In this document: positions 42,002-50,160 of the stretch, one piece after another
How positions within the stretch are numbered: the first letter of the stretch is position 1
Layout: the number at the start of each line of letters is the position of its first letter
Source: Oscillospiraceae bacterium
GTDB taxonomy: Bacteria; Bacillota; Clostridia; Oscillospirales; Acutalibacteraceae
Direction of reading: 5' to 3'
Length of the DNA stretch: 50,300 nt
Assembly (NCBI GenBank): GCA_015066045.1
Contig: SVPD01000014.1
Span: 1 to 50,300 of the forward strand
Notes under the pieces: model-generated
What the model saw: only the letters and a program-made list of their open reading frames with translations
The model's database searches: none
What the model was told of the DNA's origin: nothing
Made by a program: the position numbers and the translations under genes

Positions 42002-42499
42002 ATGCTTAAGAAAATCAGCACAATCCCGTTCAAGGACACACCTGAACAGGCTGCGAAGCTCGATGCAGTTATCGCTGAATGCACGGGAGACAATAGCATG
42101 CTTATGCACGTTATGCAGGTAGCACAGGAAATTTACGGCTATCTTCCCTTTGAAGTTCAGCAGAAGATTGCAGACGGCATGAACGTACCCCTCGAAAAGG
42201 TTTACGGCGTTGCTACATTCTACGCTCAGTTTGCTCTTTCTCCCAAGGGTGAATACGCTATCTCCGTTTGTCTCGGTACTGCCTGCTACGTTAAAGCTGC
42301 TCAGGAAATTTTTGATGAGCTTTCCGCCCAGCTCGGCATCGGCGCAGACGAATGCACCGCCGACGGAAAATTCTCCCTTACAGCCTGCCGCTGCATCGGT
42401 GCATGCGGTCTCGCTCCCGTTCTTACGGTCAATGACGACGTTTACGGTAAAATCACCGCCAAGGACGTTAAGGGCATTCTCGACAAATATATGAACTGA
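42002..42499 (+). CDS. hydC: Bifurcating hydrogenase subunit HydC (NuoE-like)
   Basis: A 165-residue thioredoxin-fold protein with one 2Fe-2S cluster, homologous to NuoE of complex I. Cluster ligands are the CLGTAC pair near residue 97 and the CRCIGAC pair near 138. In HydABC complexes this subunit lets electrons pass to or from the NADH-oxidising NuoF-like subunit. GGAGG lies about 10 bases before ATG 42002, slightly far. The stop overlaps the next start by one base (TGATG). It is the first gene of the hydrogenase operon. Confidence 0.94.
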   Translation: MLKKISTIPFKDTPEQAAKLDAVIAECTGDNSMLMHVMQVAQEIYGYLPFEVQQKIADGMNVPLEKVYGVATFYAQFALSPKGEYAISVCLGTACYVKAAQEIFDELSAQLGIGADECTADGKFSLTACRCIGACGLAPVLTVNDDVYGKITAKDVKGILDKYMN

Positions 42500-43044
42500 T
42501 GCGGGAGCTTTCTCTCAATGTACTCGACATAGCTCAGAATTCAGTCAGGGCTGAGGCCTCACTGATAAAGATAGAGCTTATCGAAGATACGAGGACAAAT
42601 ACGCTGGAAATTTCGGTAAGTGACGACGGCAAGGGTATGACACCCGAGCAGCTCGCAAGTGTAAGAGATCCCTTTTTCACCACCAGAACCACGAGAAAGG
42701 TAGGAATGGGCATTCCTCTTTTCAGAATGGCGGCGGAAATGACCGGAGGCTCCTTTGACATCGAAAGCACCCTCGGCAAGGGCACGAAGACCACTGCCCG
42801 TTTCTGCACCGACCATCTGGACTTCACCCCCATAGGTGATATGTGCTCCACGGTGCTGACGCTGGTGACGATGAATCTTCATATCGATTTCGTTTATACC
42901 AGACAGATCGACGGGCGTTCCTTTACTCTTGACACACGGCAGCTTAAAGAAATTTTAGGCGATGTTCCCCTTAATGAACCGAGCATCACCGCTTGGCTCA
43001 AAGACTATATAACTGAAAACACGAAACAACTTACGGAGGTGTAA
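42499..43044 (+). CDS. HATPase-domain ATP-binding protein of the hydrogenase operon
   Basis: A 181-residue cytoplasmic protein whose first ~110 residues form a GHKL (histidine-kinase-type) ATPase domain: the N-box LDIAQNSVRA, SVSDDGKGM, then RKVGMGIPLFRMAAEMTGG. It has no HisKA phospho-acceptor domain and no membrane segment. The C-terminal ~70 residues are helical and unrecognised. Genes of this type sit between nuoE-like and ferredoxin-like genes in several clostridial hydrogenase operons (for example Clostridium thermocellum, from memory). The role is unknown; switch-kinase or anti-sigma-like regulation, or a maturation role, are possible. ATG 42499 overlaps the hydC stop. Confidence 0.85.
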   Translation: MRELSLNVLDIAQNSVRAEASLIKIELIEDTRTNTLEISVSDDGKGMTPEQLASVRDPFFTTRTTRKVGMGIPLFRMAAEMTGGSFDIESTLGKGTKTTARFCTDHLDFTPIGDMCSTVLTLVTMNLHIDFVYTRQIDGRSFTLDTRQLKEILGDVPLNEPSITAWLKDYITENTKQLTEV

Positions 43045-43048
43045 ATTA

Positions 43049-43420
43049 ATGAAAACTCTCGAAGAACTTATGGCATTAAGAGATGCTGCCAAGGCTAACC
43101 TTACCGCACGTGACGATTCTACCGAACTCACCAGAGTTGTCGTCGGTATGGCTACCTGCGGTATCGCAGCAGGTGCAAGACCTGTAATGAATAAATTCGT
43201 AGAAGAAACCGCAAAGCGTAACCTTACAAATGTTACCGTAGCTCAGACAGGCTGCATCGGTATGTGCCAGTATGAGCCCATCGCCGAGGTTATGGTTCCC
43301 GGCAAGGAAAAGGTAACCTATGTTCAGCTTACTGAAGAAAAGGTCGCCCGAATCGTTGTAGACCATCTCGTAAACGGTAATCCCGTAGCGGAATACACCG
43401 TTGGCGCTATCGCTAAATAA
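43049..43420 (+). CDS. Small 2Fe-2S thioredoxin-like ferredoxin
   Basis: A 123-residue protein related to the 2Fe-2S thioredoxin-like ferredoxin domain found at the N-terminus of NuoF-type HydB. Cysteines occur in MATCGIAAGA (C37) and in TGCIGMC (near 69-73). A canonical four-ligand set would need one more, and the first pair has only one visible Cys. It may therefore bind a cluster differently or serve as a structural or electron-transfer accessory. GGAGG precedes ATG 43049. It lies between the HATPase gene and hydB in the same operon. Confidence 0.85.
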   Translation: MKTLEELMALRDAAKANLTARDDSTELTRVVVGMATCGIAAGARPVMNKFVEETAKRNLTNVTVAQTGCIGMCQYEPIAEVMVPGKEKVTYVQLTEEKVARIVVDHLVNGNPVAEYTVGAIAK

Positions 43421-43433
43421 GGAGGAAGTATAA

Positions 43434-45221
43434 ATGTATCGTTCACATGTGCTTGTTTGCGGCGGTACCGGCTGTACCTCTTCAAATTCACAGAAAATCA
43501 TCGAAACAATGGAAGCCGAGCTTAAAGCAAAAGGCCTCGAAAACGAAGTACAGGTTATCCGTACCGGCTGCTTCGGTCTCTGTGCTCTCGGTCCCATTAT
43601 GATCGTTTATCCCGAAGGCTGCTTCTACTCAGAGGTTAAGGTAGAGGACGTTCCCGAAATCGTAGAGGAACACCTTCTCAAAGGCCGTATGGTTACCCGT
43701 CTTCTTTACAAGGAAACAGTAACCCCCGACGAAATCAAAGGCCTTAACGACACCAACTTCTACAAAAAGCAGAAGAGAGTTGCTCTGGGCAACTGCGGTG
43801 TTATCAACCCCGAAGACATCAACGAATACATCGCTTACGACGGCTATCAGGCTCTCGGTAAATGTCTCACTCAGCTCACTCCCGAGCAGGTTATCCAGAT
43901 AGTAAAGGATTCCGGCCTGCGAGGCAGAGGCGGCGGCGGCTTCCCCACCGGTCTCAAATGGAGCTTCACGGCTGCTAACAAGGCTGATCAGAAATATGTA
44001 GTATGTAACGCCGACGAGGGTGACCCGGGTGCATTCATGGACCGTTCCGTGCTCGAGGGCGATCCCCACTGCATCATCGAGGCTATGGCCATCTGCGGCT
44101 ATGCCACAGGTGCTACCGAAGGCTACATCTATGTCCGTGCCGAATATCCCATCGCCGTAGCACGCTTACAGATCGCTATCAATCAGGCCAGAGAAATGGG
44201 ACTTCTCGGTAAGAATATCTTCGGCTCAGGCTTTGACTTCGACCTTTTCGTAAAGCTCGGTGCAGGTGCCTTCGTATGCGGTGAGGAAACCGCTCTTATG
44301 ACCTCCATCGAGGGTAACAGAGGCGAGCCCAGACCCCGTCCTCCCTATCCCGCAGTAAAAGGTCTCTTCGGTAAGCCCACCACCGAAAACAACGTAGAAA
44401 CCTTCGCAAACATTCCCGCTATCATCCGTAACGGTGCTGACTGGTTTGCTTCAATGGGTACCGAAAGATCAAAGGGTACCAAGGTTTTCGCTCTCGGCGG
44501 TAAAATTACAAACACAGGTCTCGTAGAGGTTCCCATGGGCACCACTCTCCGTGACGTTATCTATGAAATCGGCGGCGGCATTCCTAACGGTAAGGCATTC
44601 AAGGCTGCTCAGACAGGCGGCCCCTCCGGCGGATGTATTCCCGCTCACCTTATAGACACTCCCATCGACTACGATAACCTCACCGCTATCGGCTGCATGA
44701 TGGGCTCCGGCGGTCTCATCGTAATGGACGAGGACAACTGTATGGTTGACATCGCCAAGTTCTTCCTCGACTTCACAGTTGACGAATCCTGCGGTAAATG
44801 TACTCCCTGCCGTGTAGGTACCAGAAGACTTCTCGAAATCCTCGATAAGATCACATCCGGCAAGGGTACTCTTGAGGACATCGACAAGCTCGAAGAGCTC
44901 TGCTACTACATCAAGGAAAACTCTCTCTGCGGTCTCGGCCAGACTGCTCCCAACCCGGTTCTTTCCACTCTCAAATTCTTCCGTGACGAATATGTAGCTC
45001 ACGTAGTGGATAAGAAATGTCCTGCCGGCGTATGTAAGGATCTCCTTTCATTCTCCATCGAGGCTGACAAGTGTAAGGGCTGTACCCTCTGCGCTAAGAA
45101 GTGTCCCGTAGGTGCTATCTCCGGTGCAGTAAAGGAAGCTCACACCATCGATACATCAAAGTGCATCAAGTGCGGCGTATGTATGGATTCCTGTAAATTC
45201 AAAGCTATCATTAAGAAATAA
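43434..45221 (+). CDS. hydB: Bifurcating hydrogenase flavoprotein HydB (NuoF-like)
   Basis: A 595-residue FMN subunit that handles NAD(H) and splits electrons between NAD and ferredoxin pathways. Domain order: an N-terminal 2Fe-2S ferredoxin-like domain (CGGTGC near 9-14 and GCFGLC near 45-50), the NuoF core with GLRGRGGGGFPTGLKW for NADH/FMN binding and GEETALMTSIEGNRG, the N3-type 4Fe-4S site SCGKCTPCRVGTRR, and a C-terminal two-cluster ferredoxin domain (CKGCTLCAKKC, CIKCGVCMDSC). AAGGAGG precedes the start. It works with HydC and HydA in the cytoplasm. Confidence 0.96.
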   Translation: MYRSHVLVCGGTGCTSSNSQKIIETMEAELKAKGLENEVQVIRTGCFGLCALGPIMIVYPEGCFYSEVKVEDVPEIVEEHLLKGRMVTRLLYKETVTPDEIKGLNDTNFYKKQKRVALGNCGVINPEDINEYIAYDGYQALGKCLTQLTPEQVIQIVKDSGLRGRGGGGFPTGLKWSFTAANKADQKYVVCNADEGDPGAFMDRSVLEGDPHCIIEAMAICGYATGATEGYIYVRAEYPIAVARLQIAINQAREMGLLGKNIFGSGFDFDLFVKLGAGAFVCGEETALMTSIEGNRGEPRPRPPYPAVKGLFGKPTTENNVETFANIPAIIRNGADWFASMGTERSKGTKVFALGGKITNTGLVEVPMGTTLRDVIYEIGGGIPNGKAFKAAQTGGPSGGCIPAHLIDTPIDYDNLTAIGCMMGSGGLIVMDEDNCMVDIAKFFLDFTVDESCGKCTPCRVGTRRLLEILDKITSGKGTLEDIDKLEELCYYIKENSLCGLGQTAPNPVLSTLKFFRDEYVAHVVDKKCPAGVCKDLLSFSIEADKCKGCTLCAKKCPVGAISGAVKEAHTIDTSKCIKCGVCMDSCKFKAIIKK

Positions 45222-45235
45222 GGAGGTACGCAAAA

Positions 45236-46987
45236 ATGGAAAATATGCTTAATATCAAAATTAACGGTATGCCTTGCAGCGTACCTTACGGTACTACAAT
45301 CCTCGAAGCAGCAAGACAGGTAGGTATCGAAATCCCCACCCTCTGCTTCCTCAAGGAAATCAACGAAATCGGTGCCTGCCGCTTCTGCGTAGTAGAAGTG
45401 AAGGGTGCCAGAAGCCTCGTTGCCGCCTGTGTATTCCCCATCGAAAGAGACGGCACAGAAATTTTCACAAACAGTGAAAAGGTACGTAAGGCCAGAAAAA
45501 CCACTTTAGAGCTCATTCTTTCCACTCACGAAAGAAAATGTCTCAGCTGTATCAGAAGCGGTAACTGCGAGCTTCAGAAGCTTTGCAAGGAATACGGCGT
45601 AGAAACAGAGGACAAATACGACGGCTTCAAGCCCGTTTACGAGCTCGACTACTCAGCTGCTCACATGGTAAGAGATAACAATAAATGTATCCTCTGCCGT
45701 CGCTGCGTAGCTGCATGTAACAACCAGAGCATCGGCGTTATCGGCGCTAATGCCCGCGGTATCGACACTCACATCGGCTCACCCTTTGAGCTCGGTCTTG
45801 ACACCACATCATGTATCTCCTGCGGTCAGTGTATCGTTAACTGTCCTGTAGGTGCTATCTATGAAAAGGATGACACCGCTAAGGTATTCGAGGCTATCAA
45901 TGACGAAAGCAAGTATGTAGTAGTTCAGGCTGCTCCCGCTATCCGTGCTACTCTCGGTGAATGCTTCGGTATGCCCGTAGGCACCGATGTTACCGGTAAA
46001 ATGTTTGCTGCTCTTCGCCGTCTCGGCTTCGACAAGGTATTCGACACCAACTTCGGTGCTGACCTTACCATTATGGAAGAGGCTACAGAGCTTCTCGACA
46101 GAGTTAAGAACGGCGGCGTTCTTCCTATGATTACTTCCTGCTCACCCGGCTGGATCAAATACTGTGAACACTACTTCCCCACAGAGCTCGACCATCTTTC
46201 CACCTGTAAATCTCCCATGCAGATGCAGGGCGCAGTTATCAAAACCTACTACGCTGAAAAGAACGGCATCGATCCCAAGGATATCGTTTCAGTAGCTATT
46301 ATGCCCTGTACTGCTAAAAAGTTCGAATGCGGCAGAGACACTATGGATGCCAGCGGCTACGCTGACGTGGACTATGTACTCACCACCAGAGAGCTCGGCA
46401 GAATGATAAATTCAGCAGGCATCAACTTCGCACTTCTTCCCGACGAAGGCTGCGATGCTCCTCTCGGTCAGGGTACAGGTGCTGCCGTTATCTTCGGCGC
46501 TACCGGCGGTGTTATGGAAGCTGCTCTCCGTACTGCTGCTGAGGTTATCACAGGTGAAAGCCTCGAAAATCCCGAGTTCCACGATGTACGTGGTATGGAA
46601 GGCATCAAGGAAGCCTCCTACAAGCTCGGTGACCTTGATGTCAAGGTAGCTATCGCCAGCGGCACAAAGAATGCCAAGGCTCTCATGGAAAAGGTTAAGG
46701 ACGGCACTGCTGACTATACCTTCATCGAAATCATGGGTTGTCCCGGCGGATGCATCAACGGCGGCGGTCAGCCCGTACAGGATGCTACCACCCGTAACTT
46801 CACAGACCTTAAGGCTCTTCGTGCTGCTGCTCTTTATCAGAACGACGTAAACCGTCCCTCCAGAAAGAGCCACGAAAACGAAGACGTTAAGACCATCTAT
46901 GCTGAATTCCTCGGCGAGCCCAACAGCCATAAGGCTCATAAGCTTCTCCACACATCATACAAGGCAAGACCTATGTATAACAAATAA
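45236..46987 (+). CDS. hydA: [FeFe]-hydrogenase catalytic subunit HydA (group A3, bifurcating)
   Basis: The 583-residue H2-forming subunit. An N-terminal 2Fe-2S plant-type domain (CRFC), a His/Cys3 4Fe-4S site (HERKCLSCIRSGNC) and two 4Fe-4S clusters (CILCRRCVAAC, CISCGQCIVNC) feed the H-cluster domain. The H-cluster motifs are L1 TSCSPGW, L2 MPCTAKKFE and L3 MGCPGGCINGGGQP. L1 has Ser at the position of the proton-relay Cys in well-studied monomeric enzymes (TSCCP). With HydB and HydC it would oxidise NADH plus reduced ferredoxin to give H2, or the reverse. Maturases HydE/F/G are not in the window. AAGGAGG precedes ATG 45236. Confidence 0.97.
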   Translation: MENMLNIKINGMPCSVPYGTTILEAARQVGIEIPTLCFLKEINEIGACRFCVVEVKGARSLVAACVFPIERDGTEIFTNSEKVRKARKTTLELILSTHERKCLSCIRSGNCELQKLCKEYGVETEDKYDGFKPVYELDYSAAHMVRDNNKCILCRRCVAACNNQSIGVIGANARGIDTHIGSPFELGLDTTSCISCGQCIVNCPVGAIYEKDDTAKVFEAINDESKYVVVQAAPAIRATLGECFGMPVGTDVTGKMFAALRRLGFDKVFDTNFGADLTIMEEATELLDRVKNGGVLPMITSCSPGWIKYCEHYFPTELDHLSTCKSPMQMQGAVIKTYYAEKNGIDPKDIVSVAIMPCTAKKFECGRDTMDASGYADVDYVLTTRELGRMINSAGINFALLPDEGCDAPLGQGTGAAVIFGATGGVMEAALRTAAEVITGESLENPEFHDVRGMEGIKEASYKLGDLDVKVAIASGTKNAKALMEKVKDGTADYTFIEIMGCPGGCINGGGQPVQDATTRNFTDLKALRAAALYQNDVNRPSRKSHENEDVKTIYAEFLGEPNSHKAHKLLHTSYKARPMYNK

Positions 46988-47042
46988 TTCAGCAAAGCAA
47001 AAGGGCTTGTCGCACTAAGCGCAGGCCAAAAAGCAAAGCAAA

Positions 47043-47088
47043 AAAACAGATGTGTTTAAGTTTTTTTAGACTTTAACACATCTGTTTT
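47043..47088 (+). terminator. Terminator of the hydrogenase operon
   Basis: A 19-bp stem with one mismatch (arms start AAAACAGATGTGTTT and end AACACATCTGTTTT) and a T-rich loop. Before it, 46991-47043, the 12-base word AGCAAAGCAAAA occurs twice around a small GGCTTG/CAGGCC hairpin. Confidence 0.85.
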
Positions 47089-47096
47089 AATTATTA

Positions 47097-47213
47097 TATG
47101 GAATAATATGGCGTTACATATAACAAACATTTGCTTTCTCAGACGTTTTTTTGCCCTCTTGAAGTATAAGCATACTTCTTCTGCATCTTACTGCGATAGC
47201 CCCTTATTTTTTT
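47097..47213 (+). repeat. Dispersed repeat, copy 1 (inverted relative to copy at 50161)
   Basis: This stretch matches the reverse complement of 50161-50300. By eye there are about a dozen mismatches, mostly transitions, over the first ~82 aligned positions. Near the end both copies share TTCTGCATCTTACTGC and a following AGCCCC. Copy 1 lacks a 20-base internal hairpin segment found in copy 2. No gene is encoded in it. Confidence 0.85.
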
Positions 47214-47233
47214 GTGGCGGTAACTGGTAAGGC

Positions 47234-47308
47234 GGGGCGAAGCACGGCATTTATGCCGTCCCCCGTGCCCTCGGGGGCACGGGGCGCCGTATACGGCGGC
47301 TTCGCCCC
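47234..47308. repeat. GC-rich cloverleaf-folding palindromic element
   Basis: A perfect 10-bp outer stem (GGGGCGAAGC 47234-47243 / GCTTCGCCCC 47299-47308) encloses three perfect hairpins. These are ACGGCATTTATGCCGT (47244-47259), CCCCGTGCCC/GGGCACGGGG (47261-47284) and GCCGTATACGGC (47286-47297). The whole folds as a four-way junction on either strand. It is far richer in GC than its surroundings and begins one base from the stop codon of the next gene (47309). The layout suggests a mobile palindromic repeat unit or a strong 3'-end structure, not a tRNA, as loop sequences and length do not fit. Confidence 0.8.
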
Positions 47309-48067
47309 TCACCTTATTTCATACTCAGCGTTCAGAGTAAATGTATCATCCTTACCTTCATCAGAGAAAAGCCTTCTTTCATAGGTTATCCCCTCTTTTT
47401 CCATGCAAAGCTCCATAAAGCACATAAATATTCCTATGTCTATTCTGTTATAAAAGCTTACCTTGTCGGCAGGCATAATTCCTCTTTTGCCCTCTTTTTT
47501 ATAGCGGTAAACCCTGAGTGTTCCGCCATCGTTTACCACCTTCCACGGCTGACTGTTACAGGCACTGGGTGCAAATCTTACAATATCCGTAACTCTATTC
47601 AAATATTCGCCCGACCATATTTCATCGACATCTTTTCTTTTACTTTTGAACATATCCTTACGGTATTTCTTCGGATCAGATACCTTTTTAACGGCAAACA
47701 TAATCACATAATCGAGTCCGTCACAGATTTCTTCGGTTTTTCCTATACCGAACCAGAGTGTCCCTATATTCTTAGATACGAGATAAAGGTCTAACTGCTG
47801 ACCGAGGTAACCTATATTCTGCAGATAACCATCCTTCTTTTCACTGTAAAGAAGGATGCACATTTCCTGTCCTCTTTTGGTTGTGACCTTATCGTTAGGA
47901 ACTATTTTAATCTTTGTTTTTATTTCGGGGTTAAGTGAAGAAAATCCCTCGTAAGCCTCATAAACATCTTTTATTTCCTCTTCGTTTATCTTTTCGTTTC
48001 CTACATTACGAAAAATGTGAAAGGACTTCCTTTTAAATATCATATTGTATAAATCTTTATTAAGCAT
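47309..48067 (-). CDS. Nitroreductase-family protein (TM1586-like)
   Basis: A 252-residue flavin-type nitroreductase-fold protein. It begins with MIFKRKSFHIFR, the usual first motif, and has YLGQQLDLYLVSKNIGTLWFG near 85-105. A second half has IVRFAPSACNSQPWKVV, a typical FMN-binding segment, and DIGIFMCFMELCMEKEG. This two-lobed arrangement resembles the TM1586-type putative nitroreductases. The substrate is unknown. The gene is more AT-rich than the core genes nearby and ends directly at the cloverleaf element. The start at ATG 48067 has AAAGAGGTGAT upstream. Confidence 0.82.
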   Translation of the reverse strand: MLNKDLYNMIFKRKSFHIFRNVGNEKINEEEIKDVYEAYEGFSSLNPEIKTKIKIVPNDKVTTKRGQEMCILLYSEKKDGYLQNIGYLGQQLDLYLVSKNIGTLWFGIGKTEEICDGLDYVIMFAVKKVSDPKKYRKDMFKSKRKDVDEIWSGEYLNRVTDIVRFAPSACNSQPWKVVNDGGTLRVYRYKKEGKRGIMPADKVSFYNRIDIGIFMCFMELCMEKEGITYERRLFSDEGKDDTFTLNAEYEIR

Positions 48068-48122
48068 AATATCACCTCTTTCATAAGAATACTTTATTTT
48101 AAAAATTAAGTCAATAAAATAT

Positions 48123-48147
48123 AAAAAGGGACTGTTTTCAGCCCCTT
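48123..48147 (-). terminator. Terminator of the ECF S-component gene
   Basis: On the minus strand GGGGCTG, loop AAAA, CAGTCCC (one G-T pair), then TTTTT. Confidence 0.8.
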
Positions 48148-48152
48148 ACATT

Positions 48153-48794
48153 TCATCTTTTCGAAAGTCCCACTTTCTGCTTTTCGATTCTCTTTATTAC
48201 CGAGCCTAAAGCTCCGCCGACCAGCGCACTTGCTACTGCCTCGACGATACCGTTTACACCCACGAAGGCTGCAAAGAAAGCGACTACACCCGTAGTGGCA
48301 AACTGCGTTTCAAGCCCTGAATAAAAGTCAGAATTTCCGAAAAAGGCTATAAACAGGCCTACGAAAAGAACGGTATTTACTACTGCCGCAGTGAGAAAAG
48401 AGATAAGTGAGGATACATTAGGCTGAACGTTTTTATTTTTCAGCGCCTTATAAACCAGAGCAGAAGCCATACCTACGAGAACACGGGGAACGATACAAAG
48501 GATAACTGTAAGAGCGGGATTTATACCCATAAGCGCCGTACCGAAGGCACTCATACCGAAGCACTGTATAAGACTCGTCACACCGAAGGCTAAGCCTAAA
48601 AATGCACCGCCTCCCACATCTAAAAGTGCTGCGCCCATAGCCACGGGAATGGCTAAAAGTGAGATTTCTACGGCACCCATTTTCAGATATCCGACGGGAG
48701 TAAAGCTCATTACGATAATGATAGCAAGGAAAACAGCCGTAAGAGTAAGATTCAGCAGCGACGACATATTCATTCCTTTATTTGCGCCATTCAT
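48153..48794 (-). CDS. ECF transporter S component (vitamin uptake)
   Basis: A 213-residue membrane protein with about six helices, of the substrate-binding S-component type of energy-coupling-factor transporters. Typical features are the N-terminal helix LTLTAVFLAIIIVMSF, the GYLKMGAVEISLLAIPVAMGAALLDVGGGAFLGLAFG segment, and small-residue helices for contact with the shared EcfT. The ATPases and EcfT would be encoded elsewhere (group II). It resembles S components proposed for pantothenate or related vitamins, but the substrate is not certain. ATG 48794 is chosen for AAAGGAGATGG upstream; the longer reading starts before that ribosome site. Confidence 0.85.
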   Translation of the reverse strand: MNGANKGMNMSSLLNLTLTAVFLAIIIVMSFTPVGYLKMGAVEISLLAIPVAMGAALLDVGGGAFLGLAFGVTSLIQCFGMSAFGTALMGINPALTVILCIVPRVLVGMASALVYKALKNKNVQPNVSSLISFLTAAVVNTVLFVGLFIAFFGNSDFYSGLETQFATTGVVAFFAAFVGVNGIVEAVASALVGGALGSVIKRIEKQKVGLSKR

Positions 48795-48908
48795 TTCACC
48801 ATCTCCTTTTAAATATTCTGCAACCATTATATAAAAAGCTACTACCTTTGTCAATTCACACAAATGACAAATCATTTTTTAAAATAATAATTCTTAATAT
48901 ACAAATTG

Positions 48909-48937
48909 TTGATTTGAATGCCGAAGAGGTGTAAAAT
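48909..48937 (+). promoter_or_regulatory. Sigma-A promoter of the lipase-like gene
   Basis: TTGATT (48909-48914), 17 bases, TAAAAT (48932-48937), about 36 bases before the start codon. Confidence 0.7.
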
Positions 48938-48973
48938 AAAAATCAAACAAACACCGTAAAAGGGGTGACCGTT

Positions 48974-50125
48974 ATGAAAAAAAGAAACTCAAGTCCCTTC
49001 GTTTTCGTTCACGGTATGTTCGGATGGGGCGACCTGACAGGAATAAACAGGACTGTCCCCTACTGGGGCGCCACTACGGGAAGTCTTCTCAGCTTTCTCC
49101 GTGAGTGCGACTACGAATGCTATGCCGCCTCTGTCGGTCCCATATCCAGCGCCTGGGACAATGCCTGCGAGCTTTATGCCCAGCTGACGGGCACGAGAGT
49201 GGATTACGGAAAGGCACACTCTGAAAAGAGAAATCACGACCGCTTCGGCAGAAAATACGAAGAGCCTCTTTTCTACGGCTTCGGCGATAGAAGCATTCAT
49301 CTCATCGGTCATAGCCACGGCGGTCAGGTAGTGAGGCTTCTGGCCCATCTGCTGACCTACGGTGACGAGGAGGAAAGACAGGCAACAGACGAAAACGACA
49401 TTTCACCCCTTTTCGTCGGCGGTAATGAAAGGCTTATCGTCAGCGTTACCACTCTTTGCTCACCGAATAACGGTACTCTCCTTTTCAAATTAGCCGAGGA
49501 AAAAAACCTCATTCACACTATGGGAAGAGGCACGAATCTGGCAGTAAGTCTATTCGGAAGAACACCGATGTACGGCAGGCTGGTCGATGCTCAGATGGAG
49601 CAGTTCGGGCTGACTCCTCTCAAGGGAGAAAAAAAGCCTGATAAAATCTTTACTGCCGTAAACAGAGTCCGTGACAGTGATGATCATATTCTCCGTGACC
49701 TTTCCTTCAGCGGTGCTATGGAGCTTAACGAGAAGATAGAAATCAGTAAAAACATCTACTATTTCTGCTACTATGCCAGCGGTGCTCCGGGAGAAGAATT
49801 TTCCACTAAATATATGAAATTCCCCCTGCTGAAGCTTTTCGGCAGACTTATCGCCACCATCAGCTTCCCGTCAGAGGATGAATACGGCATCGCCTTCAGC
49901 GAGGAATGGCACGAAAATGACGGACTGGTAAATGTTCCCTCAGCCAAAAACCCCTTCGACGAGCCCGGAAAGGATTTCGACGGAAGCCCCGAAAAGGGAG
50001 TATGGAACATTATGCCGGCCATAAAGGGTGACCACGGACAGACAGTAGGCCTTCTGGCAGACAAAAATAAAACAAGAGGCTTTTTCCTTAATTTACTGAG
50101 TATGCTTACGCAGACGGAGAAATAA
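48974..50125 (+). CDS. Lipase-like alpha/beta hydrolase (bacterial lipase family I.5/I.6-like)
   Basis: A 383-residue serine hydrolase resembling the large Geobacillus/Staphylococcus lipases. It has PFVFVHGMFGWG near residue 8 (oxyanion region), nucleophile elbow GHSHGGQ (Ser 114), SEEWHENDGLVN, which holds the candidate catalytic Asp, and the candidate catalytic His in GDHGQTVG near the end. Unlike those enzymes it has no signal peptide, so it is probably cytoplasmic or exported unconventionally. It may act on acylglycerols or other esters; the substrate is unknown. ATG 48974 is chosen for AGGGGTG 6 bases upstream, over GTG 48965. Confidence 0.88.
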   Translation: MKKRNSSPFVFVHGMFGWGDLTGINRTVPYWGATTGSLLSFLRECDYECYAASVGPISSAWDNACELYAQLTGTRVDYGKAHSEKRNHDRFGRKYEEPLFYGFGDRSIHLIGHSHGGQVVRLLAHLLTYGDEEERQATDENDISPLFVGGNERLIVSVTTLCSPNNGTLLFKLAEEKNLIHTMGRGTNLAVSLFGRTPMYGRLVDAQMEQFGLTPLKGEKKPDKIFTAVNRVRDSDDHILRDLSFSGAMELNEKIEISKNIYYFCYYASGAPGEEFSTKYMKFPLLKLFGRLIATISFPSEDEYGIAFSEEWHENDGLVNVPSAKNPFDEPGKDFDGSPEKGVWNIMPAIKGDHGQTVGLLADKNKTRGFFLNLLSMLTQTEK

Positions 50126-50160
50126 AACTCTCACACTTTGTGCTCGGGAACCTGATATAC

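Noticed and set aside
47234-47308. tRNA gene, because of the cloverleaf fold
   Set aside because: Arm lengths, missing T-loop sequence, two-base loops and perfect palindromic arms do not fit any tRNA.
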